Under the pieces are notes generated by a model. It saw only the letters and a program-made list of their open reading frames with translations. It searched no databases and was not told the DNA's origin. A stretch of 47,108 bases of DNA from Pseudomonas syringae pv. cilantro (GTDB lineage Bacteria; Pseudomonadota; Gammaproteobacteria; Pseudomonadales; Pseudomonadaceae). Both the position numbers and the translations under genes were made by a program. The number at the start of each line of letters is the position of its first letter. Positions within the stretch are counted from its first letter, which is position 1. This document shows, one piece after another, positions 38,395 to 47,108 of the stretch. Location of the stretch: the NCBI RefSeq assembly GCF_001293775.1, contig NZ_LGLN01000006.1, positions 21,960-69,067 on the forward strand, in the 5' to 3' direction.

Positions 38395-40611
38395 TCAATC
38401 ACGCCAGAAACGCCGCTGCGCACGCTCTGCGCGGGGCGGACCGAATGTGCCCAGTTGCAGACTGATGGCACCCAGCTCAGCGCTGTCGTAACTCGCTATG
38501 CCCAGCCATCGGTAACGCGCCATGACCCGCGGGTGCGGATGTCCGAACGCATTGTTGCGCCCTCGGGAAATCAACACGCCGACGGGCGCGACGGCCTGAA
38601 GAAAGGGTTTCGATGACGAAGACCGACTGCCATGGTGCGGGGACTGCAACCAGTGAGCGCGCAGATCGAAGCCACTGTCCATGGCCGCACGTTCGGCGTG
38701 AACATCGATGTCGCCCGCCAGCAGCAAGCGCTCGCCACCGGCGTCGACACTCAGGATGCAGGAGGCCGCATTACCGTCGGGAGCCTGCTCCCAGCGCCAG
38801 GTGCTGAAGATCACGCCATCCCATTCCCAGCGTTCGCCGCTCTCGCACAGCGCTGCGTTGAGTTGCGGGGCGAGCCTGGCCCGCTCACCGCCCAGCACCC
38901 GAGTCACCGGGAAGGCCTGATGAACCGCAAGGGCCCCACCGGCGTGATCTGCATCGGCGTGGCTGATCAGCATCAGATCAAGGTGACGAACACCGGCCTT
39001 GCGAATGGCGGGCACGACCACACGCTGACCGATATCAAACTCACCGAAGCGCGGCCCCGCGTCATATAACAAGGTGTGATTGCGCGTACGCAACAGAATC
39101 GCCAGACCCTGCCCCACGTCCAGTTGCAAGACTTCAACCTGCCCTTCTGGCACTGTTTCAAGCGGCGGGAACACGCACAACAGCAGCAGCGGCCAACCCA
39201 GCGGACGCATCGGCACGCCTCGGGGCAGCAATAACAACAAGGCCCCCATAAAACTCAGCCCCCAGGCCCAACCCGGCAAGGCACTGGGCAACCAGGCAGG
39301 CAGCACTGCGCCGACCCGGTCGAGAAACATGAACAGCCATTCCAGCGCGCCTCCGGCCAGCCACAACAACCCCTCACCCAGCAGCGGGACCGGCAACAGC
39401 AGCGTCCCGACCAATGCGGGCGGCAGAACGATCACGCTGACCCATGGCACAGCGATAAGGTTGGCAAACGGACCGCTGAGGCTGATCGGCAGGTTCAGCG
39501 CCAGCAGAATCGGCAGCAGCCCAACAGCGATCAACCATTGCGCACGCGTCCAGCTTTGCCACCAGCGCCAGGCGCCCAGCCGGCCGCTGAAAATCAGCAA
39601 CAGGATGCCGACCGCAGCAAATGACAACCAAAAGCCCGGTTGCAACGTGACCAGCGGCTCGAAGAACAGCACCGTGTTAAATGACAGCAGCAACGGCCAG
39701 ACCATGCCCAGATGCCGGAAACGCAAACGCCAGAACAGCACCATGGCGACCATCACACAGGCGCGCCGTACTGGCACTTCGAAACCGGCCAGCAGCCCGT
39801 AACCCAACGCCGCGCCAAACGCCAGTACACATGCACTGGGTAACCAGGGCAACGCTTGCGGCCAAAATCCCCAACGCGCCAGGCCGGCAACCAGCGCATA
39901 GACCACCCCGGCGAGCAAGCCAATGTGCTGGCCGGAAATCACCAGCAGATGCACGGTGCCGGTGTCTTGCAGTACCTGCCAGTCGGTGCGCGACAAACCC
40001 GAGCCATCGCCCAGCACCAACGCAGCCAGCCCGCCTTCCCGGCCCTGCGCATCGACCGCCAGCAGCCGCTGTCGAATGCCGTCGCGCCACGCCCCACGCG
40101 CCGGGGCCAGACGCTGGCCGTCTGCCACAGTGCCGGTCGCGCCGATACGCTGCGCCAGCAACCAGGCCTGATAATCGAAGGCATCCGGATTGACCAGCCC
40201 GCCAGGACGCTTGAGTTTGAGCGCCAGACGCCAGCGCTCGCCACTGCGTATCTCGGGACCTCCATACCAGGCCACACGAATCAACTCAGGTAAAGTCGCC
40301 CGCCGTGAGCGTGCATCCTCCAGTTCAAAACGCACCACGCCCTCGGCGACACTCGGCAGCCCGACCACCTTGCCCTGCACCCACAGCGTCTGCCCGTCCA
40401 GCCGCTGCGGCAGACGATCATTCAATGCCCACTGCGCCGAAACGCACGCCCACGTGAAACCGAGCATAAACAACGCCACTGGATAGGTGCGAAACGGCAG
40501 CAGCATCAATGCCACCACCGGCATCAGCAGCAACAGCCAGGTCGGCGGCAAGGCAGGCAGAAAACGCAAGGCCACCAGCCCCAGCGCGAGCGCGATCATC
40601 CCTGTGCGCAT
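38395..40611 (-). CDS. comEC: ComEC/Rec2 DNA-uptake channel protein
   Basis: 738 residues. N-terminal membrane helices and a DUF4131 region, then the multi-helix Competence domain (about 200-480, with HLLVISGQHIGLLAG and the GFEVPVRRACVMV segment). The C-terminal metallo-beta-lactamase-like domain has SHADADHAGG. It carries single-stranded DNA across the inner membrane in natural transformation. The frame is intact, so the channel at least is not decayed. Confidence 0.95.
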   Translation of the reverse strand: MRTGMIALALGLVALRFLPALPPTWLLLLMPVVALMLLPFRTYPVALFMLGFTWACVSAQWALNDRLPQRLDGQTLWVQGKVVGLPSVAEGVVRFELEDARSRRATLPELIRVAWYGGPEIRSGERWRLALKLKRPGGLVNPDAFDYQAWLLAQRIGATGTVADGQRLAPARGAWRDGIRQRLLAVDAQGREGGLAALVLGDGSGLSRTDWQVLQDTGTVHLLVISGQHIGLLAGVVYALVAGLARWGFWPQALPWLPSACVLAFGAALGYGLLAGFEVPVRRACVMVAMVLFWRLRFRHLGMVWPLLLSFNTVLFFEPLVTLQPGFWLSFAAVGILLLIFSGRLGAWRWWQSWTRAQWLIAVGLLPILLALNLPISLSGPFANLIAVPWVSVIVLPPALVGTLLLPVPLLGEGLLWLAGGALEWLFMFLDRVGAVLPAWLPSALPGWAWGLSFMGALLLLLPRGVPMRPLGWPLLLLCVFPPLETVPEGQVEVLQLDVGQGLAILLRTRNHTLLYDAGPRFGEFDIGQRVVVPAIRKAGVRHLDLMLISHADADHAGGALAVHQAFPVTRVLGGERARLAPQLNAALCESGERWEWDGVIFSTWRWEQAPDGNAASCILSVDAGGERLLLAGDIDVHAERAAMDSGFDLRAHWLQSPHHGSRSSSSKPFLQAVAPVGVLISRGRNNAFGHPHPRVMARYRWLGIASYDSAELGAISLQLGTFGPPRAERAQRRFWRD

Positions 40612-40837
40612 GACGGATCCTTAAAGCGGAAAGCGTTAAGGATTAGCGCAATCACAGATGCTCGTCAGGATTGAGTGTTGCGAGATTTGAAAGCTTGCAG
40701 CTCAACGAGCTTAAAGCCCGTCTTTATAAGCGAACTGTCCAATGTCCACCCTGAAACTCGGAAATTTCCTGCATTTTTTTCGGCTAAGGATTGTTAGCGT
40801 GCCCTCCGCCGAAAAACACACACACCGGGACACCTGC

Positions 40838-42868
40838 ATGCCTGCGCCAGCTCATCGCTTCAGCCTGTCTATCGAAGACTCGATCCCTGCATTTCAGGTC
40901 CTCGCCTTCGAGGGCACGGAAGGCATCAGCAGGCCCTACGTCTTTACGATAGATCTGGTCAGCGAATGCGCCGATCCAGATCTTGAGCGACTGTTGCACC
41001 AGCAGGCGTTTCTGACGTTCGACGGCAGCGACTCAGGCATCCACGGACAGATTTACCAGATCAGGCAACGCGACTCGGGCGCACGACTGACCCATTACAG
41101 CGTGACGCTGGTTCCACACTTCAGTTATTTGGCACATCGCACCAATCAGCGCATTTTTCAGTCTTTGACGGTCCCGCAAATCATCAGCCGGGTCCTCAAA
41201 GACCACGGCATTCTCGAAAACGCTCATCAGTTTCAACTCAACGGCACCTGTCTGCCCCGCGAATATTGCGTGCAGTACCAGGAGACCGATCTGCATTTCA
41301 TCCAACGCCTGTGCGAAGAGGAAGGCATGCACTTCCACTTCCAGCACAGCCGCAAGGGTCATGTTCTGGTCTTTGGCGATAACCAGAGCCTGTTCCGCAA
41401 ACTGTCCCGAGCGACGCCCTATCACCAGAACAGCGGCATGATCGCTGAAGAGCCTGTTATCCGAAGCTTCAGTACGCGGCTGGAAACCCGTACCAGCCAC
41501 ACCGCCAGGCGCGACTACGACTTTGAACACGCCGGATGGCAACCACACGCCGAGTATCGTCCTGGCAACAACAAGGCTCAGCCTGACCTTGAGGACTACA
41601 CCTGGCCGGGTCATTTTCAAACCAGCGAGCGAGGGCGGCTTTTAAGCCAGCAGGCGCTGGAGCGCCACCGCTGTGACTATCAACAGGCCGAGGGAGAAAG
41701 CGACCAGCCCCTGCTGGTCAGCGGACACTTTCTACCGCTCAGCAATCATCCTCGCGAGGAGTGGAACAAGCTCTGGCTGCTGACACACATTCACCATCAG
41801 GGCAGACAACCGCAGGTGCTGGAAGAAACCTTCAGTGGTACCAAAACTGGTGATGAGGAGGACCTCATTCAGGGCTACAGAAACAGATTCCTTGCGACGC
41901 CCTGGGATGTGTTTTTCAGGCCTGCTCTCCTCCACCGCAAGCCTCGCATTCCGGGCAGTCAGACAGCCCGAGTCACCGGTCCTGAATCGGAGCAGGTCTA
42001 CTGCGATGCTCATGGCCGAATCAAGGTCAAGTTCCATTGGGACCGTGAGAGCACCCTCACCGACACAAGCAGCACCTGGCTGAGAGTTGCGGCTCACTGG
42101 GCCGGAAACATGCACGGCGGCGTCACGATTCCGCGTGTAGGCATGGAAGTGCTGGTGACCTTCATCGATGGAGACCCGGATCAACCGATCGTCAGCGGTT
42201 GCCTGCCCAACAGCCTGAACCCTGTGCCCTACGCATTACCTGCTCATAAGTACCGCAGCGTCTTTCGCAGTCGCAGCGCGCCAACAGGCAGCGGTTTCAA
42301 CGAACTTCATCTGGAGGATCGCAGCGAGCAAGAACTTATCTACGTGCGTGCGCAGCGTGACATGGAGCAGAAAATCATCCATGACAGCCGTTTGGAGGTG
42401 GGTAATGAGCGGTCGGAAACCATCAAGGGCAACAGTATCAGCGTTGTAGAGGCAGAAGAACGACGCACTACAGGCGCAGACCGCAAAGTCAGGGTCAAAG
42501 CAAATGATTATCTGCATGTCGATAACAACAGCTATCTGCGTGCCGGCCAGATTCTGGTTGCCGAAGCAGGACAGCAAGTTCACATCAAGGCAGGCGCCAA
42601 TCTGATTCTGGATGCAGGCGCGAGCATTACGCTCAAGGCAGGTGGTCAGCATATCGTCATCGGTGCCGGGGGGATTTTCAGCAGCAGCCCTATTGATCAG
42701 GGAGGTGCTCCTGTCACCGGGGCAAGTTCGGTATCAGGGCTGCCTACGCCAGTCGCGGCGCTATTAAACGCTTCTCTTGTCACTCAGAAACAAGCATTCC
42801 GGAGCGCTGCAGAAAAAGCCGCTCCAGTGTGTGCGATATGCCTGAAAGTGAAGGAGCAGCAGGCATGA
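40838..42868 (+). CDS. vgrG: Type VI secretion spike protein VgrG
   Basis: 676 residues from the ATG at 40838 (MPAPAHRFSLSIEDSIPAF); an ATG 32 codons earlier gives an extension unlike the family. gp27-like region (AFEGTEGISRPYVFTIDL, YCVQYQETDLHFIQRLCEEEGMHF), gp5-like OB fold (ARVTGPESEQVYCDAHGRIKVKFHWDR, PRVGMEVLVTFIDGDPDQPIVSG), beta-helix (NLILDAGASITLKAGGQHIVI) and a variable tail ending VCAICLKVKEQQA. It forms the puncturing tip and carries the downstream toxin. The tail, with its CxxC, may be the adaptor contact. It is an orphan module with no sheath or baseplate genes in view; the 226-bp upstream gap has no clear promoter. Confidence 0.95.
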   Translation: MPAPAHRFSLSIEDSIPAFQVLAFEGTEGISRPYVFTIDLVSECADPDLERLLHQQAFLTFDGSDSGIHGQIYQIRQRDSGARLTHYSVTLVPHFSYLAHRTNQRIFQSLTVPQIISRVLKDHGILENAHQFQLNGTCLPREYCVQYQETDLHFIQRLCEEEGMHFHFQHSRKGHVLVFGDNQSLFRKLSRATPYHQNSGMIAEEPVIRSFSTRLETRTSHTARRDYDFEHAGWQPHAEYRPGNNKAQPDLEDYTWPGHFQTSERGRLLSQQALERHRCDYQQAEGESDQPLLVSGHFLPLSNHPREEWNKLWLLTHIHHQGRQPQVLEETFSGTKTGDEEDLIQGYRNRFLATPWDVFFRPALLHRKPRIPGSQTARVTGPESEQVYCDAHGRIKVKFHWDRESTLTDTSSTWLRVAAHWAGNMHGGVTIPRVGMEVLVTFIDGDPDQPIVSGCLPNSLNPVPYALPAHKYRSVFRSRSAPTGSGFNELHLEDRSEQELIYVRAQRDMEQKIIHDSRLEVGNERSETIKGNSISVVEAEERRTTGADRKVRVKANDYLHVDNNSYLRAGQILVAEAGQQVHIKAGANLILDAGASITLKAGGQHIVIGAGGIFSSSPIDQGGAPVTGASSVSGLPTPVAALLNASLVTQKQAFRSAAEKAAPVCAICLKVKEQQA

Positions 42869-43716
42869 ACCGCACCTATCTGTTACTGGATGCGGCCCTG
42901 ATCGATGATCTTGCCCAGCGTCTTCTGCACATGAAACAGTTCGCGTTGTGCCAACCACTTTATGTGAACACCGCCTACGAAACACTTGCAGACTGCGGCC
43001 CCATGCTGGTCGACGTCACGTCAAACAGACCATTGCAAGAAATGTTCAAGCAGAAATGGCGTGCTGAATCGGGAATCTGGCTGGAATCTGCAGCCAAAGA
43101 GTCCGAGCTAATCGAGCATTTGCGCAGCCTGGTGCATGTTCAACTGGACAGTGGCATAACCGTTCTTTTTCGTTATTACGATCCGCGCATCACGCGACTG
43201 TGGCTTGCCTGCGTGGAGAACCATGAGCTTGACCTAATGCTGGGCCCAATCAGATCGATTCGACTTCCTGGCAAAGACGATAGCGACCTGACGATTTGTC
43301 GACACGGACCAGAACAAGACGCTGCACGCTATTCAGATACCCCTTGGCTGACCCTGAGCAGCAGACAGCTCGATATCCTGTGCCAGGCGCAGCACCAGCG
43401 GTTCGATCAGCACCTGATTGATCACTGCCAACGGTTTTTCCCTGAAGCACTTGAGGGGCTTGGCCACGACGAAAGACATCAATGGGCCCAGGCCTGTCGA
43501 AAAAGCGCAGCACGCCATGGCTACAGCACCGACAGTCAGGTTACCCGATGGGTCGCGCTCTTTGCCTGTCTGGGTGAAAGCTTTCCTTATGGCAATACTC
43601 ACGCGCCCTATCAAAGAATTCTCGAGGAGCAGTTCATATCGCCTGAACAACGTCTGGACAATCTGCTTGCTGAACTGCCCCGCCGACTCATCCGCAACAT
43701 GGAGTCTGCCGTATGA
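42865..43716 (+). CDS. DUF4123 T6SS adaptor/chaperone
   Basis: 283 residues. The DUF4123 N-terminal domain (YLLLDAALIDDL, GPMLVDVTSNRP, HLRSLVHVQLDSGITVLFRYYDPRI) is followed by a helical C-terminal part. Such proteins (Tap/TEC type) load a specific effector onto its VgrG. The ATG overlaps the vgrG stop (ATGA) with AAGGAG upstream, and the stop overlaps the toxin start, so all three are translated together. The role is inferred from family and position. Confidence 0.9.
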   Translation: MNRTYLLLDAALIDDLAQRLLHMKQFALCQPLYVNTAYETLADCGPMLVDVTSNRPLQEMFKQKWRAESGIWLESAAKESELIEHLRSLVHVQLDSGITVLFRYYDPRITRLWLACVENHELDLMLGPIRSIRLPGKDDSDLTICRHGPEQDAARYSDTPWLTLSSRQLDILCQAQHQRFDQHLIDHCQRFFPEALEGLGHDERHQWAQACRKSAARHGYSTDSQVTRWVALFACLGESFPYGNTHAPYQRILEEQFISPEQRLDNLLAELPRRLIRNMESAV

Positions 43717-46700
43717 GCAGTCAGGAGACACACGCAGCGATCATCAATCTGGCTGACGCCGATCGCGTCGCCAGCATGAGACCTCACGACGATATCAACA
43801 GTCCGGTGGCAAGCTGTCCGGCCAGCCAGGCCCACGTGTTTGTGGTGCCCGTACGTTATGCACTTGCGGAGGAGGCAGCCACGCATGATGCCTGCCAGCC
43901 CGGCGTTACACCGCAGAGCCACGCGATGGCTGCTCGTCGACTGCGCAGCGGCTTTCTCTATGTGTGGCAACGGCGTGGACCGCTGCAACGCTATGCCGTA
44001 TCAGCGCAGGGCTTGCTCGAGCCTCAATCACCGGCTGACAGTGACACCTGTCTTGAGGCCGGCTCCCTTTCGGGGCTGAAGCTCGACAAGTTTGATGAAA
44101 CCTGGCTGCTCTATACCGAGCAGCCGCTCGATGTAAAGCACTGCGCCCGCCTTGGCGAGCGCGAAGCCCGCCAGCAATACATGCGCGCCATCGACCTGCG
44201 CGAAGTAGCCGACAATCTTCATGCGCCGCACTGCCCGCCGCTTTCAGCGGCTGAGCAGGTCATTGCCGAATTGATACCGGACACCTTTGCCTGGGCCGTG
44301 ACAGTCGATCAGCGGCGCAACGGTGAGATCAACCGAGAGCAAACCGAGAAGCTGGCCGAGGCCATGAGGCGCGACCCGTCCTCCGCCAACATCAACGCCT
44401 ACGTCAAGATGACACGCGATAATAAAGAGCGTGAAAGCATGACCAGGCACTATCCCGATGCCCGGGAAGATGGCATAGCTCCGGGGGATTGGAGCACCCA
44501 GCCCTGGGAAGCACTCCGCACGCAAGACTGGCTGGAAAACACCCGCAAACAGGCGCTGGGGCTATGGTCGGTATTCGCGTGCCTGGACGATGATCTGGGC
44601 GTACTGCGCGATATCAATCATGAGCAGGAACAAGTAGAGGTTTCTCACGCCAGATGGCAGGAGGATCACAATCTGCATCTGGGCATTGGCGGCTTCATTC
44701 GCACCCTGGTCACCGAGGAGCCGGGCGAGGTAGCGAGCCTGCTGAATTACCGCTACCGCGAGCGGGATATTCAGATCACTGCGGAGCAAAGTCAATTACT
44801 GCTGGACGCAAGCCAGCGTGTAGACCAACTCAACAAAGAGGCGGTCCGGGTAAGTCGTGGTAGAGGACGTCAGTACAGCCGCGAACAAGCCGACAGGCTT
44901 ATCGAAGAGCTGCGGATCAAACGCCAGGAAGCTGTGGAGCCGGTCAAAGCGTTCATTCCCGCCGATCTGAGTGACGAAGTGGAAAGCGTGGTGCGCGAGT
45001 ACCGGAAAGAAAAGGTCAGCAACCTGGAAAACCATCACGTAGGCGCCAAGGTCGGCGAGTACATCGATCTGCCATTGATGAATGACTGGCTCGACCAGAC
45101 TGCGCCTGCTCACTACCAGCGGGTCGAAGCTCGCCACACGACACTTTATGCCGATCGTGGTCAGTTTCTGACGCGGCATCAAAGCGGTACGTGGTTCGTG
45201 GATTACACCAACCCGGCGCACCGCTCGTGGCTGGATGAGCTGGCGATGGCCTGCCTGAGCGCTCAGTGCGTGCGCAGCCTGGGTGCCGAACAATACGCCG
45301 AGTATGTACGTACTGCAGACTCCGGCGCATTGCGCCAACTGTTCTTTGCCTGGAGTCCGACGCTGGAGGGCGCGCTCACCAGTGAAACCCGACTGGGCGA
45401 GGTACTGGCCGCATTGAGCCTGGAAAATCAGGACAACGCACGTCAGGCCATGGCCAAAGTACTGGAACATCTGGCAGAACCTGTCCTCTCCGACATGAGC
45501 ACTATGGCGCGCGACGCCACAGGCGTCTGGAACACGCTGGTCAAACGCCTTGGTGCCGCGTTATTGCTACTCAAAGGCGAACATGCCGACCGCCTGAGCG
45601 GGGCCTGGACCACAATTCTGATGGCTGCCCGTCTGGGGAATAATGTCGGAACCCGCCTGATCAGTGAAGGCGGGACAAGACTGCTCCAGGCCTTCGGGCC
45701 AGGCATCGACGACCTGGTGCACTGGGTCAAAACAACTGCCCATGCAATCTCCATCGGCCAGGTAGCAAAAATCGTCAACTCGCCCGCCGTCCAGAACAGT
45801 GGCGGTCTGACACCGATGGTCGTACTGCTACTCAACACTTTGAATACCAACAACTACCTGAATCAAGCGAGCGCGCTTGAAGAAATGGATGAGCAGAGGA
45901 TCAACGATACAGCTTCTGCGGCGCTGTATTGGGGAGCGGCGTTGGTGGCGGTGCTGGATAGTCAGGTGCGCAAGGGGATGGGGATCAAGCAGATAAATCT
46001 GCGTTTCTCTGCTACTCCAACTTTGACGGTATTTGGGGCAGTTATTGGAGGACTTTCAATGGCAGGAGCAGCCGCAGAGTTCCTATCTCTCGGGAAGCAG
46101 TTAGAGCGCGCGCATGGCTCCTCTGACCCGTGGCTAGAAATAAGGCAAAACGTAGTGGGCGGCCAGATAGCGGCATATGGAGCGCAGGCTGTGCTGGGCA
46201 TCGCCTACACATCTCGCGCACTCCTAGGCATCATTTCCGCCGACGCAGCAATTGCGGGCTTCATGCTCTGGATGGGGCCTGTTACGTGGATTATCGCCAT
46301 TCTGGGTGTGCTGTATCTGATCGCCTGGTATCTACGGCAAACCCCTTTACAAAACTTTCTGGGCAATTGCTGCTGGTCCAGACAACGTGCCCATGACCAG
46401 TCACCCAGTGACTCGAAGCGCCAGCTCGAAGAACTGGATCGCCTTTACCTCATTCTTTACGCCCCCCGTGTCAGCTTCACGGTCAATGAAGAAAGCCTTG
46501 CAGCGGACAATCGTGACGGCATCCGCTACGAGCTTTATATCCAGACCCTGACCATCGACCTGCCGGGCGCGACGCCTGGCAACACCCGGCTGGACCTGTC
46601 GATGATCGGCGACCCTGTGGACTATCAGCTATGGCTGGAAATAAGAGGTGCTCCGGGATTGACCGGCAAGCCTTACACCCTGCGCGACATGGGTGCTCAC

Positions 46701-47027
46701 TGGCTGAACAACAGCACCTGCGAGTGGATTCCCGCAGATCAGGGACAAGGATTGCGTCTCACAGGCGTATTCAAGCCTGTCTATCGTGAATTCGGTTCGC
46801 TGCCACGCAGCGTTTCATTGCGGGTGCGCTACGGGACCCCATTTACTGCGCTTTACGGTGTTCAGGGCTTCATAGGCGGCGCACGCGGTCTGGCCTTTAC
46901 CGTAACGCCCGAAAATGGCGTGATCGCACTGCGCAACGATCCCACGCCGAAACTGGACAGCGCACAGGTCTACAAGCTGGGTGAGCAGCAATGTTCTGTA
47001 TTCCTGCAACCCGGGAGCAGACGGTGA
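43713..47027 (+). CDS. VasX/BTH_I2691-family T6SS pore-forming effector
   Basis: 1104 residues. The N-terminal region has the family features CPASQAHVFVVPVRYAL and RRLRSGFLYVWQRRGPLQRYAV (about 34-95), as in V. cholerae VasX. A long helical middle part carries a charged coiled-coil stretch near 355-430. A hydrophobic cluster at about 765-885 holds several probable membrane helices (FGAVIGGLSMAGAAAEF, AQAVLGIAYTSRALLGI, PVTWIIAILGVLYLIAWYL). A beta-rich C-terminal domain follows. VasX depolarises target inner membranes; the same action is inferred here. DNA for the hydrophobic part is visibly richer in A/T than the flanks. Confidence 0.88.
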   Translation: MSSQETHAAIINLADADRVASMRPHDDINSPVASCPASQAHVFVVPVRYALAEEAATHDACQPGVTPQSHAMAARRLRSGFLYVWQRRGPLQRYAVSAQGLLEPQSPADSDTCLEAGSLSGLKLDKFDETWLLYTEQPLDVKHCARLGEREARQQYMRAIDLREVADNLHAPHCPPLSAAEQVIAELIPDTFAWAVTVDQRRNGEINREQTEKLAEAMRRDPSSANINAYVKMTRDNKERESMTRHYPDAREDGIAPGDWSTQPWEALRTQDWLENTRKQALGLWSVFACLDDDLGVLRDINHEQEQVEVSHARWQEDHNLHLGIGGFIRTLVTEEPGEVASLLNYRYRERDIQITAEQSQLLLDASQRVDQLNKEAVRVSRGRGRQYSREQADRLIEELRIKRQEAVEPVKAFIPADLSDEVESVVREYRKEKVSNLENHHVGAKVGEYIDLPLMNDWLDQTAPAHYQRVEARHTTLYADRGQFLTRHQSGTWFVDYTNPAHRSWLDELAMACLSAQCVRSLGAEQYAEYVRTADSGALRQLFFAWSPTLEGALTSETRLGEVLAALSLENQDNARQAMAKVLEHLAEPVLSDMSTMARDATGVWNTLVKRLGAALLLLKGEHADRLSGAWTTILMAARLGNNVGTRLISEGGTRLLQAFGPGIDDLVHWVKTTAHAISIGQVAKIVNSPAVQNSGGLTPMVVLLLNTLNTNNYLNQASALEEMDEQRINDTASAALYWGAALVAVLDSQVRKGMGIKQINLRFSATPTLTVFGAVIGGLSMAGAAAEFLSLGKQLERAHGSSDPWLEIRQNVVGGQIAAYGAQAVLGIAYTSRALLGIISADAAIAGFMLWMGPVTWIIAILGVLYLIAWYLRQTPLQNFLGNCCWSRQRAHDQSPSDSKRQLEELDRLYLILYAPRVSFTVNEESLAADNRDGIRYELYIQTLTIDLPGATPGNTRLDLSMIGDPVDYQLWLEIRGAPGLTGKPYTLRDMGAHWLNNSTCEWIPADQGQGLRLTGVFKPVYREFGSLPRSVSLRVRYGTPFTALYGVQGFIGGARGLAFTVTPENGVIALRNDPTPKLDSAQVYKLGEQQCSVFLQPGSRR

Positions 47028-47108
47028 GCAGCCATCCCGCTGGCACCCGCCAGAAAAAACTGTTCTCGCAGAACGATTACCTGGCACCCCTGCCACTGCC
47101 TACCGGCC
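47024..47108 (+). CDS. Start of a further gene, possible immunity or accessory protein (cut by window edge)
   Basis: An open frame from a GTG at 47024 overlapping the toxin stop (GTGA), with GGAG upstream, reads (M)SSHPAGTRQKKLFSQNDYLAPLP and runs off the window. An in-frame ATG at 46991 is an alternative start. In related clusters the gene after a VasX-like toxin often encodes its immunity or a DUF6708-type membrane protein; too little is visible to decide. Confidence 0.6.
   Translation, partial: MSSHPAGTRQKKLFSQNDYLAPLPLPTG

Noticed and set aside
40742..40837. 32-residue N-terminal extension of VgrG
   Set aside because: Not family-like and lacks a ribosome-binding site; the ATG at 40838 opens directly on the conserved N terminus.

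Overview
The window is a chromosomal segment of a fluorescent Pseudomonas, most likely of the P. syringae group. This rests on recognised Pseudomonas gene neighbourhoods (metZ-purF-cvpA-dedD-folC-accD-trpF-truA-fimV and fabD-fabG-acpP-fabF-pabC-mltG-tmk-holB-pilZ-tatD), a PilZ/FimV pair, an RgsA-type small RNA between a LysE-family gene and tatD, and a large Arg/Glu-repeat RNase E. The species group is an inference from recall; no search was run.

Region 1 (1-13.3 kb, nearly all minus strand): the start of a tRNA-Asp and a complete tRNA-Val behind a strong promoter, then an SDR oxidoreductase, metZ (methionine), purF (purines), cvpA, dedD (SPOR protein), folC (folate), accD (fatty acids), trpF (tryptophan), truA (tRNA pseudouridine), fimV (polar hub) and an aspartate-semialdehyde-dehydrogenase-like protein that has lost its catalytic residues.

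Region 2 (13.3-26.6 kb, minus strand): DUF1285 and DUF4823 proteins, a TetR regulator, a frameshifted LysE-family exporter, the RgsA-like sRNA on the plus strand, a perfect 26-bp palindrome built into the end of tatD, and then a long cluster of overlapping genes in transcription order yceD-rpmF-plsX-fabD-fabG-acpP-fabF-pabC-mltG-tmk-holB-pilZ-tatD. This cluster joins ribosomal protein L32, phospholipid and fatty-acid synthesis, folate, peptidoglycan cutting and DNA replication. Internal promoter and terminator signals sit around acpP.

Region 3 (26.6-40.6 kb): maf on the plus strand converging on sppA; sppA, a HAD phosphatase and rluC on the minus strand; rne (RNase E) on the plus strand with a leader of about 650 nt; and a minus-strand envelope cluster transcribed comEC-exbB-exbD-lpxK-ycaR-kdsB-murB. 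Between kdsB and murB only a 12-codon coupled mini-ORF remains where P. aeruginosa carries a protein tyrosine phosphatase gene.

Region 4 (40.7-47.1 kb, plus strand): an orphan type VI secretion module made of VgrG spike, DUF4123 adaptor, a 1104-residue VasX/BTH_I2691-type membrane-acting toxin and the start of a further, probably immunity or accessory, gene. The genes overlap at their stop/start codons. The hydrophobic part of the toxin gene has visibly different base composition from the rest. No CRISPR array, IS element, prophage or rRNA was seen.
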